A stretch of 64,000 nt of DNA, taken from Progne subis subis (Eukaryota; Chordata; Aves; Passeriformes; Hirundinidae). The position numbers and the translations under genes were made by a program. The notes beneath the pieces are model-generated. The model was given only the letters and a program-made list of their open reading frames with translations. It was not told where the DNA came from and ran no database searches. Within the stretch, counting starts at the first letter, position 1. Each line of letters starts with the position of its first letter. The stretch lies in the NCBI GenBank assembly GCA_022316685.1, contig JAKJHU010000024.1, positions 6,394,501-6,458,500 of the forward strand, given 5' to 3'. Below, one piece after another: positions 47,291 through 60,060 of this stretch.

Positions 47291-50200
47291 CCAAATAGCT
47301 CATGGCTCTGTAGCAATGGGCTGAGAGAGCAAAACTTCACAGCTCCAAGCAATGAAGTAGTCTTGTACCAATGACATTTATTTTACATTTTTGTCTATTT
47401 CCCTGGTATCAATAGATGTGAAGTTCAGCCCCTCCATACCTATGTTTCACCCCACAATTCAGTGGGACCAGCATGAGCTGAAAGCCAAGCATCCACACTG
47501 CAGCTAGGAGTGAGGACAAGGTTTAAGTGTCTTAAATCATCTTTTCTCATGCTTTTAGTGACAAGAAGCATTTCTATGAAAAGCGTGAATCAGTAAGTTT
47601 GGGGAATTAGGAACATATTCATTAATTTTACACAACAGCCACAAATATGGGGAGATGTGAAACAGCATAAGCAGAGCTAGGTGTCAGAGGCAGGTGGGAA
47701 CTGCACTGCATGGCTTGGGGCTCTCTGCTCACCACCTCACATCAGACACCACTACACACGACAATGATGCTGCTAGAAAACCCACAAAGAAAACTGTCTA
47801 ATGAAGAGTAACAGTCAAAACAACGTTGTGTGGCTGGCCAGTTACTTAAAGAGTGATTATAGCCATGTTTTAATGCTTCTTAACATAATGAACATTTATT
47901 ATAAAAATGTTTAATTATGTTTTGAATTAAATAAGTATCGGTCTAGACTATCCCATAACAACATATTACAGCAATGAGAAATCACAATTTGTTCTCTTGT
48001 CACCTTTTAATCTTATGTAATGTTGCTAGCTTTAATAGTAGCAGAAAGAGTTAACAAGAACAGCCAATTTAATTAATCTGCTCTACTTACTTTGTACACT
48101 GCCATTTCTTTCTCAGTTGAGCGCAGACTGACTACACATTTGCACTAGAAATTGCAAGTGAGTGAAGCAAATACCTTCATGAGTCATAAACTTCACCAAT
48201 TTCTTACATCAATATCTCCTGTCAGAAGTTAAAGGCAACCAATTGATAAAGTCACTTTGAAAAAAATATGGATGGATTAAGCACATTCCAAACTACCAGT
48301 TTCAGTATGTTAAAGTCTGACTGCTTTGAATGACCCAGAAGGTTGCCCTAGCATGGGTTCAGACCCACTCTTAGTTTGCTGCATCATATATTATTGTCTG
48401 GTTGAAGAAACAGAGATTTTTCACCTGGCAAGGTTGACTAGCTAGAATAGCCTAGAAATAGTAACAGGAAACCCGCTCCTCCAGGAATTTCCACCCAAAG
48501 GCTAAGAGCTGTTCAAAGGACATCACAGTCAACTTCCCACTAGGAAATCATGCCCGTGAACAGAGATGCAGTAGGTGGTCTGCGCCCCGCACTATGGCCA
48601 AATGCAAAAACATGTATATAAAAGCAAAGCCACAATTCTCATGACTGGTGACCTTGGGGACAGCCATGGACATGGCCCTGCTCTATTCCTCTCTGCTCCC
48701 ATCTCCCTGCAGGTGGCACCTCAGGGTAAGGGCTGGGCATCAGCGCTGCACAGATTGTCCCCAGCCACCCTATATGCCTTTTGGCCTCTCTGGGACAGTG
48801 CTGGCACTGCCACAATGGGAATCCTGCCCCAGCTGGAGTTGGGGTCCCCAGATCTGAACAGGACTCTTATGTCTCTCACAGCCTCCCACTAAAATATGGC
48901 CAAAGTGTTCAAGCACTTCCCTGATGGAACTTCTGGATCTTCTAGATCACTCAAACCAGCATCAGCCTGGAAAATCTTGGGAATCCTTCTGCTTCATTCT
49001 TAAGACCAATGTATGTTCAAATTCAGTAGAATGGGGTCAATGAAGTAGTTTAATGTTTAAAACTATAATTCAATGGCTACAGTTTTTTGCTATAAGGAAA
49101 CTCCAGGCTTGAAGAGGTTGTTTTCCTGCTTGCCCCCAAAGAACACAAATGCAGCTAGACAGTCAAGATTTATAGAGAGAAGTAATATCTTCTATGAGAC
49201 CAACTATTAGAGTTGGGGGGGAAATACACAAACAAAGCAGCCATTCTTTAGGTCTGAAACACAGGTTTCAAACTGCAGCAAAAGCATGTTGGAAAGCTGT
49301 GGTCTGCATTGAAGTTATTATATGATCAATTAGACTTTATGAGAGGAAAGGACAATTAGCACCTCTGGAGCAGCAAATGGCCACAGCACAGGGAGCCATG
49401 CCAGAGCCACTCACTCCCATGAGACAGCAATGAGAGAAACAGAGATAGCTGGACACGAGTGAAAAGTTAAAAGCTAACGGGAAGGAAATGAAAATTACAA
49501 AATTATGTAGTCCCCGCTTTTTACTATTTCCTAGAATGGTCAACGTGTGTTTGTAGGTTTTCTCTGCAGTTTGTTTTGTAAATATGCTTTGAAAATTAGA
49601 ATGTCATAGAAGGTGGGTTTTCTGGAAAACAATGTTCAGCCTCTGATAATGATGTTTTTATCATACCTTCTTGAATGCCTGAAGGAATTCATTTTGGTGT
49701 ATGGGGCTCATTGAATCTCACTCACACCATTTCCACAGATGCACCTGATACACTGAATAAAGCCCACCACAGTACTGGTACCTATGTGAGTGTGTCCATG
49801 CCATGGAAAAATAAACTGGACTACAGAAAGACTAAACAGTACCACTACACTGACTGGAATTGCATGCTTATCACAAAATTATCAAAATAATTAATAAAAA
49901 GTCTTTTTTTGTCTTCTTCTTGGCTTAGCTTTCATGAATTGACTCAATTAAAATTAATTTACCTATGACCTGCAGATTAGCTTTTCTCCTTTGCCTAAAT
50001 ACATTCAAGATTATTGTGGATACCATAATAAAGATGCCCAAAATAACTTTTAGACCATAATCCTGTTAATGGAATATGAATGTCTCATTTTACTCCCCTA
50101 CATTACAAAGCAAAAATACATTTATACACCCCTTGCCATTTCTAAACAGAAGCTGCCCAGAACACCTTTGTGAAAGTGAAATAATCATTAAAACATTAAC

Positions 50201-51128
50201 TACTACATAACTGCACCTATCCTGGCTACCCGCTTTCTGCATCTCACCCACTGGAGGAAGAACAAAAATGCTTGGAAATTGACAGAGCAGGCAAGAAAAT
50301 TATTATACTAGATTACAGAAACTTTATCAGGTCTAACCTAAGGTAAGGATTCAACCTTGTTCTGTTTCATCCAGTGGACATTAAATGCCACCTTTCTGCT
50401 GACCTTAGTGACTTCCAGCTCAAAAGTGCCACCTCATTAAGGCAATTCCAGCATTTCTATGCATGCAGCTGCTATGGGCAGAGCTGTCCATAACAAATGA
50501 CCGCTCCCCTGTACCAGCTCCTTTAGCTATCAGACACATTCAAAGAGAATTACAAGGTCCATTTATTAAAACAGCTAACAAGGACAACAAAGAAGGCATA
50601 GCATTGAGATAGAGCACAATTTAACAAAAATACTGACACTGTCACGTGGTTTAATTTCTTTTCAAACTGTGAGGAGCTGCTGGTTGCAATGCTCAGTGAA
50701 AGCCATTTCCTTTCACTGCAAGCACCCAGGATACTGATGGCTCTCAGACCTGCCCAGAGTTAGTCATGGCATTAATACCTCTGTTCTCCACTCTCTTCAT
50801 CACTTAAGCCTCAATCACCTTTGCCCACCAAGACTTGAAAGGGAATGGTATTGGAGATCTAAAATCAGGCTATAATTTGGTTGACATAACTTATCCTCCT
50901 CAAAAGACAACATTTTCTTTGGCAGGTAATAAGCACCATCTCCCACGTTCCACTTTAGATGCTGCTTATTAAACCACTGTGAAATTCAGATAATTAACAA
51001 CCTTTTTAAAAACAGCACATTAGTCAGTTCAAACCTTTATCCAGACAAAATTATATTTAAGACATTTTAAAAATCTGTTCTTTCCCACGTTTTCAAAATT
51101 ATTATTCTGTTCTAATAGGAAGAAAAGG
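47291..51128. other. no gene seen
   Basis: 47850-48300 is complex, AT-rich and could be another regulatory block. A GC-richer patch at 48575-48890 holds a chance 105-codon frame. The remainder is AT-rich unique sequence. Confidence 0.5.
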
Positions 51129-51211
51129 AAAAAACAAAACAAAACAAAACAACAACAAAAAAAACCCACACACACACCCCAAAACAAACAAACAAACAAA
51201 CAAAAAAACCA
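51129..51211 (+). repeat. pure A/C tract, (CAAAA)n and (CAAA)n
   Basis: 83 bases contain only A and C: CAAAA units, then a CACACA core with CCCC, then CAAA units. It is a compound microsatellite. The minus-strand frame at 51029-51256 is a cysteine/phenylalanine artefact of it. Confidence 0.9.
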
Positions 51212-53954
51212 GGACAAATCATTAAGGAATCCAAAAGCAGGGCAAGCATTCATCATCAGTGGTAGTATCTGGATTGTTTGACAAAGTGAACACCATAAAG
51301 AAGTATATACAATCTCCCTAGTAAAGACAGTACCTCAGATAGTAATGATATGGCATTTTTATTACATTCTAAAAACAAAACTAGATTTACAAAACCAATT
51401 CAATGACTGTATACCTCTGGTGGGTGCTCTTTTTAACTTGTGCAATGTATTACATTATCCACATTTGGTACACAGTGAATTATTATACTTAATTATTTCT
51501 TATTATACTTAAGCACACAAACTTAAGCTGTTTCTGAAAAAGGAGTTTTGTTTATATTTAGGATTGATATAAGGATGGCATAATTACCAGGACGGAGGCA
51601 TACCTATCCCACAGGAAATACTGCACATCCATCATTCCTTCCATTACTCTGCCGGCTGAAACTTCTGCCCACAGACAGGTGTAAGGGGCCTGACCCACCT
51701 GCCCTCCCATCTCACAGTATTTACAATATTGTTCAAAACTGTGGCCATAAAGAACATACAAAAAAATCAATTCCCTTTTTTCCTCTTGCTTGCAGTCACA
51801 ACTATCTACTCTGTGCCCTTCCCATCATTCCCTGCCATGTCCAGCAGGGCTATTGGAAAGGATGCAAGCAGGGCAGGGTTGCCAAAGCTGCTGTGCTGAG
51901 GAACCCAGCTGACCTTTGTTCATTACAGTGCATTTCATTTGGGACCTGGGATGCGTGGTTGCAAGTTTTGCCCTCTACTGCCCTTGAGCACCCCTAATTA
52001 CAGGTAGTCCTCTGTTCTCCCCCTTCTACACACCCCTAATTACACTTCTCCCTCATCAACCTGGGAGCTCTGCAGGGGTTAACTCAAAAACTTTACAGTA
52101 AAGGCAGCTTTTATGTTAGTGGCAATTACAGAAAGAGAAAAAGCAATTTGGTTTTTTATGTGGTTCACAGTTTCACTAATGCCACAGACTTTTAACTGAC
52201 TTGAGTTGTTATGCATTAACTCACAAAAGCATGGTACACAAACACTGCTAAAATAAAAAGTAACATAAGACACAGCAAACTTGAACTTGTCAAGCATAGG
52301 CTTAATTCCTCAAAAACCAATAATGCTTTCATATAACAGCTTTGTTAGTACCCTCAGCTTCAAGCCAAAGTTGCTATAAAATAAACTACTCAAAAAAGGC
52401 TGCAGAAAAAAAAGGTTTGAAAAACTCTGCAAAGAATTCATTACTCCTCTTGTGGTGTAGTTCCCCTAGTGCTTTCTGCACCTCCTGTCATGTGATGAAA
52501 ACAGGAATTTAGATAAAAGGCAATGTGGCCAGTTGAATCAGTTGAGCTGGAACAGCAACTGTCATTACCGTGGGACATCCCTGGCATATTCTGTTTACTT
52601 CTGGGGTGAAAATCTCTTCAGAAAGCTTTCATAATCTTTAGTTCTGATAACACCATACAGCATTGCATGTTTCCAGCTCTATCTTGTCCAGTAGACCCTT
52701 GCCAACTGTCTGGTCTGAAAAATGTCATTCTCTCAAAGAAAACTGCTTCAAGGACTGGAAAAAAGATCTAGTCAGTGTTTTCTCCTACCTTTTCTACCCA
52801 TCAGGTATAGGATTGAATCTCTCCACAGAAGATGAGAGGTGTTTCCAGCACTGCAGATTTTACAACCATTTGAGGCAAAGATCCTCCAAAGTATTGTATC
52901 CTTTTATCTTTGGCTTGCAAAACAGCACAGAAGACATACAGAGATAAGAGTAATCTGAAATATTTTGTTGAGCCTCAGCTTCAAATTCCAGAATTTGTAA
53001 TTGTGGCTGAAAGGTCACTGGCATGATACAAGCAGATGCCAACCACTTACACTGAAGCTTTTAAATTATTTCTGGGAAGCGCAGTTACAAATAAAGAACT
53101 ACCTTTGTTATCCTTTGGGATAAGAATGTATATGAACCCCTTAACAAAGTGGTTCTCACTTATCATTTAACATGGTTACACTAAAACCCATATCAGATTA
53201 AGGAGATGACTGCATGACTATGCTTTAAATAAGCTAGCACTAGATATCTGTATCTGTGGTTTTTCTACAAAAGATCATCCAGAGAAGTTGAGATAAACCA
53301 ACTAAACCCAAGATGATAATGCATGTAAGTCAAAATGCTTTAAATCCCTCTGTGGATATTCTCACTGAGAGGTAAAGTAGTCTGACTTTACTGTAAAGCG
53401 GATTAAGCTACCATGAACTAGAGCCATTTTCCTTTTGAATTAGATCATCCACAGAGGAGCTTAAAGCACTGTAGGCTTGGTGCACTTACTTCACATATAT
53501 CCTTAATTTATATGAATTTTCGTACAAATGGAACAAGCCTTGGTTAACCAAAAGGCTCCTTTACTGAATTTCTGCTGACATTAAACTACATTACCAGTTT
53601 ATTTGGCTTACAAATGTCCTATATAAAACAGCTAAAGTTGTTTTACAAGCAGCAAAACCAGAGGCACCCTTTTATACTGCGGATGAAAATTCCAGCAGCA
53701 GGTGCAGAACCTGGGACACCTGACAGGATCACTGACTGCAGTGCGGATCATGTTGCCAAACTTGAAAATCAAACAAAGAAGCAAAACTTTAATTCAGTAT
53801 CACAGTCCATCTGGAAATGTCTTTTTAAGCATGAAAAGATACACAAACAAGGCATTCTCATGGGAAGAATTTGGGATGGAAGGCATTTTTGTCCTCCTGC
53901 CTCAGCTGGGCTAGCACAGCACTGGAGTACCCACATCAATGACCTCAGGTACCC
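51212..53954. other. no gene seen; short dispersed duplication
   Basis: The 14-mer CACCCCTAATTACA occurs at 51989-52002 and again at 52031-52044, 42 bases apart. Frames at 52663-52947 (94 codons) and 53614-54018 (134 codons, running into the LTR) lack family features. I looked upstream of the LTR for retroviral coding remnants and saw none. Confidence 0.5.
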
Positions 53955-54487
53955 TGATTCCAGCTGGGAGAGAGTTAATTTTCTTCCAAGCATATACAGT
54001 GCAGTGTTTTGGATTTAGTATGAGAATACTGCCGGTGACACGCCGATTTAGTTGTTGCTAAGTAGTGCTTGCTCTAAGCGAAGGCTTTTTCAGTTTCCTG
54101 TGCTCTGCCAGCAAACAGGTGCACAAGAGGCTGGGAGGGAGCACAGCCGGTACAGCTGACCTGAGCTGCCCAGAGGGATATTCCACACCACAGAATGTCA
54201 TGACCAGTAAATAAACTGGGGGGAGTTGGCCAAGAGCTGCTGATCACTGCTTGGGGATGGGCTGGGCATCGGTGTGACAGTGCTGAACAATTCTATTGTG
54301 TGTCATTTGTGTTTCTTTAGACCCCTCTCTTTTTCCTATGATTACTATTATTTTTATTTTTTACTTTATTTCAGTTATTAAGCTCTTCTTATCTCAACCC
54401 ATGAGGTTCACCTTTTTCCTGATTCTCCTCCCCGTCCCGCTAGGTACTAAGTGGTACTTACCTGCTGTCTGCAGTTAAGTCATGACA
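53955..54487 (+). mobile_element. solo LTR of an avian ERVL-like endogenous retrovirus
   Basis: The segment follows the order of words typical of a widespread avian ERVL-type LTR: GAGAGAGTTAATTTTCTTCC, the GTTTTGGATTTAGTATGAGA box, TAGTTGTTGCTAAGTAGTG, GGGATATTCCACACCA, then AAACTGGGGGGAGTTGGCC. Further on are a CAATTCTATTGTG box, ATTATTTTTATTTTTTAC, CTTATCTCAACCCATGAG and a final region before CATGACA. A TATA-like TAAATAAA lies at 54208-54215 and a degraded polyadenylation word ATTAAG at 54377-54382. No gag, pol or env remnant flanks it, so it is read as a solo LTR left by recombination. Exact ends and target-site duplication were not resolved. Confidence 0.82.
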
Positions 54488-57279
54488 AGATACATTTTTG
54501 AGGTTAAATCAGAGGCACTCTGAAATTTATCCATCCCACGCTCACAGATGAAATGCTAACTAATGATCAAGGAGGAAAAAACACTTCCTAAGTCTGATAC
54601 TGACTCTGATGTTAGTTTATCTGGATGATAAATTTTACACTTGACTAAGATGAAATTGATACAATTCATATTTCTGAGTATTGGCAGGTAATTGAGATGT
54701 GTCAAATAAAAATCCAAACAAAATAAAGAAAAAATACATTAAACAAAGATTTCTCTTAATTGCTAAAAGGTAGTTTGGCTTCAAATGTGCCAGTGAACAA
54801 AAAGCTCTAACTACAATACAAAAAAAATGTAACTAATTCTCCAAATATTGTCTTTATCCAGTTTTCTCCATAGCACATACAGGCATATACCTGCAACAGA
54901 AATTTTTTGTGTTAATCTATCTATTGCTATTCCCTATAGATCTGAGATATTAACATTGACAGAGGAAAAGTTGAAAAGAAATCTAACACAGAGAGATGTT
55001 GAGCTTCATTTTTTTATTATGCCTTTGTTAATTCTTGACCTTCTCTAAAAAGAATGAGAAGGAATCTGCCTACCCAAAGAGGCAGTAGCGGCCAGAGGCA
55101 ATGCCAATCTCACACCTGCAATTCACATGCCAACTACAGCAACATCTCTGCACACCTGCCGCAGAAGCAGCAGCTCTGCTGCCAGTGGTCCTGCAGGAGC
55201 GCTCTAGAAACTGCTTTTGCTTCGACTCCAAGCAGGTTACAATTGTCTCCGCTGTGCATCTCCAAATAACCAGCACCAAGACTAGCTTTATGTACACTAA
55301 GCTGTCATGCCACATAGATGAAAACTGTGGATAGTTTCTCTGTGGTGAGCTACATCAGATTAAATAAGAGTCAGATCTGAAAAGAGAGTCTGGCAGTAAA
55401 AAAAAAAAAAAAAAAAAAAAAATTAAACAAGAAGCAAAAGACTACCTATTGCTCATGAAATAGAGACTAAGCACATCTAGCACATGTGCTAGTAAAATGT
55501 TTTAAAATTGTTCAATCATCCTCTATAAGAAGAAAGAGATCATTTTTCTTACAGGTCTCTGTTTCATCAATGCACAAGCTACCCTACAAAGACAACCCCT
55601 ACAACTCCCATAAATATAAGACCCTTCATACTAGCTTATAACACAGATTTTTACTTGCTTTTTCTACCAAAAGTGCTAGAATTACAGCATGCACTACATT
55701 GTGGAAAACCATTATTATTCACAATTAAAAGATTTATTTAATCTCTAGCTGAAAAATTCCTCGTGCAAGGAGTTTGGAGAGCATACTCTCATCCTTACAC
55801 TCCCAGCTCTGATACCCTGTGCTTCTACCTGAGGTGGCTTAAACCTCCTTCCATGCCCATGGGGCCCCTCCGCATCCCACCGCCCTGCAGCCCGTTACCC
55901 TGGGGGATGGTGCAAGAGCTCTGTCCATGAAAGGATGGCTCCCTTTCCAGGCTGTCCCCTGCTTCTGGGAACACTGCAAGCCACAAGGGCCCCCATCCCC
56001 TTGATCTACCACTGTCACTGCCTGCTGGGATATGTTATCAACAGAGATAAGCTAAAAATCCTGTTCGTCCCGAAGTGGCAAATCGTATGCATGCCAGGTA
56101 TTTCTGTCTGACACAACCTGAATCTTCTGCCTTGCAGAAAAACATTACTTGGGGGCATGTATGGCTGCAAGGGACCAGTCATTCAATGCATATTTCTCCT
56201 GCAAAACTTTCTTCAGCATCTGCACTGCTCTACGATTATCTGAATGCTATTCAATCTACCTCTAACTTGAGTTACGTAAGTATATTTGCATGTATATTGT
56301 AAGCAATATACGAAATGAGATGGGACTGCCTATGTAATCATGCCGTGACTTTCCCTTAGGGAAACCTAGTAAAATTATGTTCCATTACATTTGTAAAATA
56401 CTACCCATTAAAAGCAGGAATAAAACTTTTATGTCCATGTGAAACAAAACACAAAAGATTCTCCACCCTTTAACTTGCATCAATTTTGATATGAAAGAAG
56501 CATTTTCCAGGCAAGAAGGGAATCTGAATTTGACTTCACTATTATGTGCTCTTGGCTTTGTTTGACAGTTAAACCTCTTTCCAAAATTCTGTATTTTTTT
56601 CTTATTTTAGCATTATGAAACAAGAGAGAACAAAACCAGTCCATCTGCCTTGAAGAGAATAGACAACGACTTTGGAACAAATTTCTTGGGGGCTTCTTAT
56701 TTGTAATTGCCTATGCCCCAGAAAAGAACAACTGTTTCTACTGTATTATTCAGAGTCTTTTACCCTTGCTGCTGGTCAATTCATTGTTTTAATTCGTAGA
56801 TGCTCTGGCAAACTTTCAAGTGTGTCATGGGAGATTTTTAAAAATGAAGCATTCATTTAGGAGTCACACAGTGGTGATATATATTCAGAGCTTCAATTTA
56901 AACCATTATTGCATACCATCCTTTTCCTTTTGTAATAATCTATTAAATGCTTTCAAGTATGGAGAAGGAATAGCAACCTGTAGATCTGAATGGAGCCCAG
57001 ATGACCTATAAAATACATCCTGCCTCACTGCCTGACTAGTTCCAGCTCTCATCTCTAATGGTTACTATTGTTATTCTACCATTCAGACAACCACACACAT
57101 CAATTATACATTCTTCTGGGTCACAAATCCATTTTCTCAGGCAACATTTTTGGCTTAATGCATGATGCTTCTTCTTGAACCTGTGACCAAAGTTGAAGGT
57201 CTCAATATTAAAATGATACTACTTTTTCTTAAACCATGATGATAATTGGAAAAACAGCTTCATGGAAATCATAAGGCGC
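54488..57279. other. no gene seen; A run and GC-richer patches
   Basis: Contains 25 A at 55398-55422 and GC-richer patches at 55080-55270 and 55790-56040. Frames in these (55054-55334 on both strands) are not credible. 56270-57270 is AT-rich unique sequence with an ATTTGCAT word near 56283. Confidence 0.55.
55398..55422 (+). repeat. run of 25 A
   Basis: A homopolymer without a recognisable retroposon body upstream. Confidence 0.9.
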
Positions 57280-57620
57280 AGCTTTTTGAACTATTTAGAA
57301 GTGTGTGTTTAGACCATATATTGTCTCTTTACTACAGCAAATGTATTAGGCAGTACTTTGTGCTTTAGGTGAACATTTTTTTCTTTTATTCTATTGGTGC
57401 CTGGCAGCACAGCTATAATTAAATGTCCCCTGCCTTCTCCATTTTATGACACTTACAATTCAGTCATCTTAATTGGACTTTTCCTAAGCATATAAATAGC
57501 TGGCTCAAGAAGAAAAACTTTTCTGTGAAGCAAACTCAAAACCTTTCACTGTGCATTATCTCAGTGACTTTTTTGAGTCTTTGGCTTATGCTTGGCTTTT
57601 TTAAAGTTGTTATGATAACA
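57280..57620. promoter_or_regulatory. candidate conserved noncoding block
   Basis: Complex AT-rich sequence with AGCTATAATTAAATG near 57410, CTTAATTGGAC near 57468 and TATGATAACAACAGC near 57611. The last is a paired GATAA and ACAAC word. Interpretation as a regulatory element is inference. Confidence 0.28.
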
Positions 57621-57669
57621 ACAGCTTCAGATAACTATCTGAAATAAGTCTAAAACAGGTCTCCAAATC

Positions 57670-57742
57670 TTGGTGGGTTTTTTTTTGTTTTTTTTTTTTT
57701 TTGTTTTTGTTTTTTTGTTTTTTGTTTTTTTGGGTTTTTTTG
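57670..57742 (+). repeat. pure G/T tract
   Basis: 73 bases contain only T and G, mainly runs of 5-15 T broken by single G, with GGG at both ends. On the minus strand this reads as A runs broken by C, similar in type to the A/C tract at 51129-51211. Confidence 0.9.
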
Positions 57743-59799
57743 AGGGTTTTTTGCGTATATTATTCTCACATACAAACCACTCATTATTTTCAAAGGGGCA
57801 AAGTCATTTCAGTTTCTTGGTTGACAAAAAGAATGGGGGAAGGTAACACACCACTTCCAAGGATTTCTTGAACATCATGTATATTCCTAAAACTCAAAGT
57901 GAGGAATTCAGGGTAAGAGTCCTGAAGCCTCCTCAGCAAGATGTGAAGGCCAGGCCTCAGCTTTGTCCAGCCACAGGAGCCAGCAACACCCCATCAGCAG
58001 CCAGCAGCAGCAGGGTTTTGCCAGCAGTCCTAGGAGCTGGAAGAACACACCCAACTCACCACCATTCACTGGAGGGCAGAGCATCTGCCTCAAGGAGGTT
58101 GCTTCTAGCCATGGGCTGCCAACACCAGAGATGCCATCAGATCAACCCAAGAGATTCAAGACCAAGTCAGTGGAACAACCCCTGCAGCAAAACTATACTA
58201 TTTCCATCATTTCCAAGTTCTAGTTTCAGCAGCCTTCTCCGTACAGAGCCAGTTTTGCTGGCTACGAGATTAGGCTCCTCTCCTGTAGGCACAGTAGGCA
58301 CCACAACAAAATCATGGTATGTTTAAGCCAAGCAAACTGAGCTACTGAGAACAGATATTTGAGACAGTCAGTGAATCTTGTAGTTAGATAATTAATTCCA
58401 CAGCCAAGGAAAGTGTCCATTCACTGGCAAACACAAGCACCCGACAAATGGGAAGAAATATGCAGATAACTATAGCGAAACAAGAACTCTTTCATTTGTA
58501 TATAGACGTACACACATAAATGTTCATATTAATATAAATACACATTCCAGTACACACACACCAGCAGGCACAAATCAAATCAGAAACCTGCTAGCTAGCT
58601 TTTTGCCTACTGTCCCCTCCATCCATGAGCTGCTTTCTCAGGGTAGTGTTGCAGTCAGAGGCTTGTACACAATCATACCAGTCTGATCCTGAAGCCTTCT
58701 CCTCATATGCTCAGTTCCTGCTGCCATCCTCAATAGGCAGGTCCAGCTTAATTGCCCTACAGAAAGCAGCTCTTCCCTTTGGAGACCTATGACCAGGGGT
58801 GTGGCATCACCAGGTAAATCCTTTAAAAACTATTTTCATCTTCTCTTCATTCTTTCTGCAGCGTAAGTCAGGGCAGGGGAATAATTTCTGAAGCTGGCTT
58901 AAAAAACCTCATCCTTTTCAAGCCTACACAAAGGCATGGGATGACTTAACTCACCTGTCTTCTTGTCTTGGTTTCTCCTTCCCATGGATCAGCCAAAGAA
59001 GTCACATCTCTCTAAGGACATCAACATAAAGAGTTTGCAAGGGATTTTACTCCACGTTCAAACACATAACATTTTCAGGAGAAACCAGTGTTCAACATTC
59101 AGGAAACTGCATTTTCCACGCTGCAAAATTCAAGAAAGGGTCTTCAGGTGCTAGGGAACATGAAAGGATGGTAATGGAGTGGATTTCAGGCACTTTATAA
59201 CCATACCACGAGGACCATATTAATTCCTAGTCTCTCACCCCTGTCACCTACTCTGGGCCTTAACTCATCCCACATCAAGATCATTTTTAAAGAAAACCCT
59301 TGGTTTACCCTCGTGAGGAGAGAGGCAGCCTTACAGGAGGGCTGAAGTTAAAGGGATGGCCAAAGCTCTGCATTCTCACATTTCACATGGTCACAGGCTT
59401 CAGGCCTTTAAAGCAGCCAGCAGGGACTGTTTAGCTGAATCCTGTTCAGACCTAGGAAAACTGACAGATAAATATTATTTTAACACAGAGGTTTCTGGTT
59501 GGCTGGTTGATTTGTTTGTTTGTGGAGGCAAGGGGGTGTGCTAGGTTTAACTTTATTATAACTAAGCCTATATAAATGCAAATACTGTTTTCATAGATAT
59601 AATTTCATAAAGCAAAACTACCCACAATCTTTAGCAGTGAAATTCAAGTGGCAACTGTGACAAGTAAAGAAAAATGAATGCAGTTAACTTCAGCCATTCC
59701 TGCTCATCTGAAAGCTTGTGTCAGTTCCTAAATAAGCTTTTCATTTTCCCTATTCAGTCTGCTGATCTTTGTTGATTTACAGCATGAATGAGCATGGCA
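57743..59799. other. no gene seen
   Basis: A 152-codon frame (57868-58326, +) lies in a CAGCAG-rich, GC-richer patch and is Ser/Pro/Gln-rich; an overlapping minus-strand frame shows the same low stop density. It has no domain I can name. 58500-58560 is an A/C/T-rich degenerate microsatellite. Confidence 0.5.
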
Positions 59800-60060
59800 C
59801 ATTGCAACTTGTAGAGTATATTTTTTCCTAAATAATAAAACATTTATTGCAGACCCATCAAGACTGCTAGTACTTTTGAATTATTATTGCAATGAAGTGC
59901 CACGTTATCAACTCATTTAGATTGTTGCAGAAGACTCTGGGTTAACACTATATGTAATTTAATCCCATTAAGGAGAGAGGACTCCTTAAAATATATCTAG
60001 AGCTGATAAGTTACAATTTGATGGTATTTTTCTAATCAACTGTTTTTCAAGATGAAGCTG
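59800..60060. promoter_or_regulatory. candidate conserved noncoding element
   Basis: Contains TAATCC (59960-59965), the OTX/PITX/GSC-type core, directly followed by CATTAAGG, plus GTTAAC at about 59941 and several ATTATT words. Complex, repeat-free sequence. Assigned on motif content only. Confidence 0.28.

Noticed and set aside
48713..48725. 13-base microexon between a good acceptor (CTCCCTGCAG) and a donor (GGTAAGG)
   Set aside because: Both sites can occur by chance in GC-richer DNA and no partner exons were found on the + strand.
53614..54018. 134-codon frame as a retroviral coding remnant upstream of the LTR
   Set aside because: Shows no retroviral protease, polymerase or integrase motifs and runs into the LTR itself.
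56976..56995. AACCTGTAGATCTGAA resembles the miR-100/miR-10 family 5' end
   Set aside because: It differs within the seed and no pairing arm is present within hairpin distance.
57868..58326. 152-codon frame, Ser/Pro/Gln-rich
   Set aside because: Lies in a CAG-rich GC-richer patch with an equally open minus-strand frame; no family features.
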